Part shown: positions 5,245 through 7,634 of the stretch, piece by piece | Position numbering within the stretch: the stretch's first letter is position 1 | Layout: every line of letters begins with the position of its first letter | Assembly: GCA_050943215.1 (NCBI GenBank) | Contig: JBMNOU010000079.1 | Location: forward strand, 1-7,634 | Origin: JBMNOU01 sp050943215 | Lineage (GTDB): Bacteria; Bacillota; Clostridia; Christensenellales; SZUA-584 | Direction of reading: 5' to 3' | DNA length: 7,634 bases | Made by a program: the position numbers and the translations under genes | Notes under the pieces: model-generated | Told to the model about the DNA's origin: nothing | The model's input: the letters and a program-made list of their open reading frames with translations, nothing else | Database searches by the model: none

Positions 5245-6543
5245 TTGGATTGGAAATCTTATTATAAGGAAAGGTGTGTCGATGCCGAGGACGCTCTAAA
5301 AAAGATCAAGCCAAACAGCAGGCTCGTTCTTGGCCATGCGATTGGCGAACCGTTGTATCTTGTGGACGTAATGGTCAAAAACAAGGACTGGTTTACTAAT
5401 CTTGAGATTTTGCACATGGTGGCTATGGGCAAAGGAGAATATACGCATCCGGGAATGGAAACGCATTTTCGGCACAATTCGTTTTTTGTAGGCGCGTGCA
5501 CAAGGCAGGCCGTTAACGAAGGACGTGCGGATTTTACGTGCAACTTCTTTTACGAGCTGCCAACGCTGCTGCGCAAAAAGGACTTTCCTGTTGACGTGGC
5601 GATGATGCAGGTATCGCCGCCTGATAAATTTGGCTATGTATCCGTAGGCGTATCGGTGGACTATACTATTGCGGCTATTGAACAGGCGGATCTGGTCATC
5701 GCACAGGTTAATGAGAATATGCCGCGCACTTTCGGGCAGTCGTTTGTGCATGTGACGGACATAGATTGTTTTGTCGAGCATAGCGAGCCGCTCGTAGAAT
5801 TAAAGCCCGGAGTGATAACGGATGTCGAGAAACAGATCGGCGCACATTGCGCCAGCCTCATAGAAGACGGATCAACGCTTCAGCTTGGGATAGGATCGCT
5901 GCCCGATGCGGTGCTGCTGTTCTTAAAGGACAAGAACGACCTTGGAATCCATTCCGAGATGCTGTCTGACGGCGTCGTGGGCCTTATAGAAGAGGGCATT
6001 GTCAACAACAAGGCTAAAACGCTGCACAAGGGCAAATCGGTCGTTTCGTTTTTGATGGGTACGCGCAAGCTGTATGATTTCGTGGACAACAACCCGGCGA
6101 TCGAGATGTACCCGATTGACTATGTCAACAACCCGGTTGTCATCATGCAGAATTCAAAGATGGTGTCTATCAATTCGTGCGTCCAGGTAGATCTTATGGG
6201 GCAGGTTGCTTCTGAGAGCGTAGGCCTAAAACAGATCAGCGCTGTGGGCGGCCAGGTGGATTTTGTAAGAGGCACTAACATGGCGGGCGGCAAGAGCATC
6301 ATTGCCATGCCGTCAACGGCTGCCGGCGGAAAAGTCTCAAAGATCGTGCCGTTTTTGGATCATGGCGCAGCGGTGACAACATCGAGAAACGACGTAAACT
6401 ATATCATCACCGAATATGGTATCGCGCAGCTTAAAGGACAGACGCTTCGCGAGAGGGCACGTAGGCTGATCAATGTTGCTCATCCGGATTTCAGGCCGGT
6501 GCTCATTGAGGAATACGAGAAGAGATTTAGAAGCAAATTTTAA
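5245..6543 (+). CDS. abfT: 4-hydroxybutyrate:acetyl-CoA CoA-transferase
   Basis: A 432-residue cytoplasmic family I CoA-transferase, also called Cat2. It moves CoA from acetyl-CoA (or butyryl-CoA) to 4-hydroxybutyrate, making the substrate for AbfD. The catalytic glutamate, E238 in the C. aminobutyricum enzyme, is here also residue 238 in GIHSEMLSDGV. Also present are the glycine-rich segments LQLGIGSLPDAV (212-223), GGQVDFVRG and KIVPFLDHGAAVTTSRND, plus the family ending INVAHPDFRP. The length is close to the reference (about 438). The start is TTG 5245, with GGGGG nine bases upstream. The resulting N-terminus MDWKSYY matches the conserved MDWK start of AbfT, which supports the unusual codon. 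It sits between the six-cysteine gene and the transketolase pair, with gaps of 23 and 24 bases. Confidence 0.94.
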   Translation: MDWKSYYKERCVDAEDALKKIKPNSRLVLGHAIGEPLYLVDVMVKNKDWFTNLEILHMVAMGKGEYTHPGMETHFRHNSFFVGACTRQAVNEGRADFTCNFFYELPTLLRKKDFPVDVAMMQVSPPDKFGYVSVGVSVDYTIAAIEQADLVIAQVNENMPRTFGQSFVHVTDIDCFVEHSEPLVELKPGVITDVEKQIGAHCASLIEDGSTLQLGIGSLPDAVLLFLKDKNDLGIHSEMLSDGVVGLIEEGIVNNKAKTLHKGKSVVSFLMGTRKLYDFVDNNPAIEMYPIDYVNNPVVIMQNSKMVSINSCVQVDLMGQVASESVGLKQISAVGGQVDFVRGTNMAGGKSIIAMPSTAAGGKVSKIVPFLDHGAAVTTSRNDVNYIITEYGIAQLKGQTLRERARRLINVAHPDFRPVLIEEYEKRFRSKF

Positions 6544-6567
6544 ATATGAGGAAGAAGGTGGCATTAA

Positions 6568-7401
6568 GTGCTGACGAAAAATGAAGTCAAAGAACTGAAA
6601 AACTTTGCAACAAAGATCAGAATCGAAACAATGAGAACAATAGAATCTATAGGCGTTGGGCATACCGGCGGGTCTCTGTCCATTGCCGAAGTGTTATCGG
6701 TGCTGTACGGTAAGGTCATGAACGTAGACCCAAAAAACCCACAGTGGGAAGACAGGGACTGGATGGTCATGAGCAAGGGTCATGCGGGCCCCGCGCTGTA
6801 TTCGACGCTGGGGCTTAAGGGTTATTTCCCGATGGAAGACCTTTTAACGCTGAACAGGCCGGGCACAAACTTCCCGAGCCATTGCGACTGGACAAAGACA
6901 AAAGGCATCGACATGACGACAGGATCACTCGGACAAGGCACCTCGTCCGCTATGGGCATTGCGTTAGGGCTTAAGATGAACGGCAAGAAGAGCAACGTTT
7001 TCCTGCTTGTTGGCGACGGCGAGAGCCAGGAAGGCCAGGTTTGGGAGGCGGCGTTGTTTGCGGCGCACTGGAAGCTTGACAACGTGATCGCGTTTGTTGA
7101 CTACAACAAGCAGCAGATCGACGGCAGAGTCAGCGAGGTCAACGATATAGGAGACATAGAAGATAAATACAGGGCGTTTGGCTGGCACGCGCAATCGGTT
7201 GACGGACATGACGTTGAGGCGATTTATAATGCGATTGAAAAGGCGAAGGAAGCTACGGGACGGCCGTCGATGATCGTGCTCAATACGATTAAGGGCAAAG
7301 GGTACAGCGCTCTTGAAGGCACCCCGAGCAACCACAATTCCAGCGTCAGCAAAGAACAGCTAGAAGAAGCGATCAAAGAATTTGAAGCGCAATTTGTATA
7401 A
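6568..7401 (+). CDS. Transketolase, N-terminal subunit
   Basis: A 277-residue thiamine-diphosphate-binding half of a split transketolase. In the usual pathway this enzyme moves two-carbon ketol units between pentose, tetrose and hexose phosphates. Visible motifs are GHTGGSLS (31-38), SKGHAGPALY (69-78), TGSLGQG (118-124), and the diphosphate/Mg motif GDGESQEGQ (149-157) continuing to N180 (DYNKQQIDG). IKGKGYSALEG and NHNS (H256) complete it. The length is typical for separate N-terminal subunits in Clostridia and archaea. The start is GTG 6568, with AAGGTGG six bases upstream. It follows abfT by 24 bases with no terminator between them, so co-transcription is likely. Related split enzymes have other ketol donors and acceptors, so the true substrate is open. 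Confidence 0.92.
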   Translation: MLTKNEVKELKNFATKIRIETMRTIESIGVGHTGGSLSIAEVLSVLYGKVMNVDPKNPQWEDRDWMVMSKGHAGPALYSTLGLKGYFPMEDLLTLNRPGTNFPSHCDWTKTKGIDMTTGSLGQGTSSAMGIALGLKMNGKKSNVFLLVGDGESQEGQVWEAALFAAHWKLDNVIAFVDYNKQQIDGRVSEVNDIGDIEDKYRAFGWHAQSVDGHDVEAIYNAIEKAKEATGRPSMIVLNTIKGKGYSALEGTPSNHNSSVSKEQLEEAIKEFEAQFV

Positions 7402-7417
7402 GAGGGTGGCAGGAAAT

Positions 7418-7634
7418 ATGAAGATAATATTATCAAGTAACAACGATCCAGAAAAAGTGGCAATGAGAGATGCTTACTGCCAGACGATGATTGAACTGGC
7501 AGAAAAGAACCGTGATATCATTGTGATGGACGCGGACCTGATGAGCGCAATGGGCATGAAGCCGTTTGCGAAGAAGTTCCCCGAACAGACGGTTAACTGC
7601 GGCATTCAGGAGCAGAACATGTTCGGCGTTGCGG
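7418..7634 (+). CDS. Transketolase, C-terminal subunit (partial, runs off the window)
   Basis: The first 72 codons of the pyrimidine-binding partner subunit, 16 bases after the N-terminal subunit. The reading frame stays open to the window edge. After a variable start (MKIILSSNNDPEKVAMRDAY) come the family features: DIIVMDADLMSAMGMKPFAKKFPEQ and CGIQEQNMFGVA. The glutamate in GIQEQNM corresponds to the residue that activates thiamine diphosphate in the partner subunit. ATG 7418 is preceded by AGAGGGTGG, 8 bases away. The remaining roughly 240 residues expected for the family lie outside the window. Together with the gene at 6568 it should form one alpha-beta type transketolase. Confidence 0.9.
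   Translation, partial: MKIILSSNNDPEKVAMRDAYCQTMIELAEKNRDIIVMDADLMSAMGMKPFAKKFPEQTVNCGIQEQNMFGVA

Overview
The window looks like chromosomal DNA from an anaerobic Bacillota organism, most likely a Clostridia-class fermenter. This rests on sigma-A-type promoters of TTGAAT-17-TATAAT form, strong purine-rich ribosome binding sites, frequent TTG/GTG starts, and proteins that match clostridial enzymes as I recall them. No database search was possible; family calls come from motifs and remembered reference sequences (Clostridium aminobutyricum AbfD/AbfT, Clostridium kluyveri 4HbD, Thermotoga scyllo-inosose dehydrogenase).

Left part (1-1851): a bidirectional terminator (39-69), a leftward DUF975 membrane protein gene with its own near-consensus promoter (91-755), and a decayed rightward zinc-dependent sugar/alcohol dehydrogenase (770-1797). 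The dehydrogenase has lost its N-terminus and carries at least two frame changes. A strong hairpin terminator (1814-1851) closes this part.

Middle (1852-2338): nearly 490 bases without a conventional gene. The first ~260 bases show only weak hairpins. The rest holds a near-consensus promoter (2116-2144) whose -10 box lies inside a 6+5+6 palindrome, one or two overlapping micro-ORFs behind a strong ribosome binding site, and two successive inverted repeats in the leader.

Right part (2339-7634): a tightly packed rightward gene set with gaps of 16-33 bases. In order: NAD-dependent 4-hydroxybutyrate dehydrogenase (4hbD), 4-hydroxybutyryl-CoA dehydratase (abfD), an 81-residue six-cysteine protein of unknown function, 4-hydroxybutyrate CoA-transferase (abfT/cat2), and the N- and C-terminal subunits of a split transketolase, the last cut by the window edge. 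Together 4HbD, AbfT and AbfD convert succinate semialdehyde to 4-hydroxybutyrate, then 4-hydroxybutyryl-CoA, then crotonyl-CoA. This is the central branch of GABA or succinate fermentation to butyrate. All catalytic and metal-binding residues I could check are present. The enzymes supplying succinate semialdehyde and using crotonyl-CoA are not in the window.

The least explained items are the six-cysteine protein between abfD and abfT, the structured leader with micro-ORFs, and the presence of a split transketolase in the same apparent operon. I see no CRISPR array, mobile element, tRNA or rRNA.
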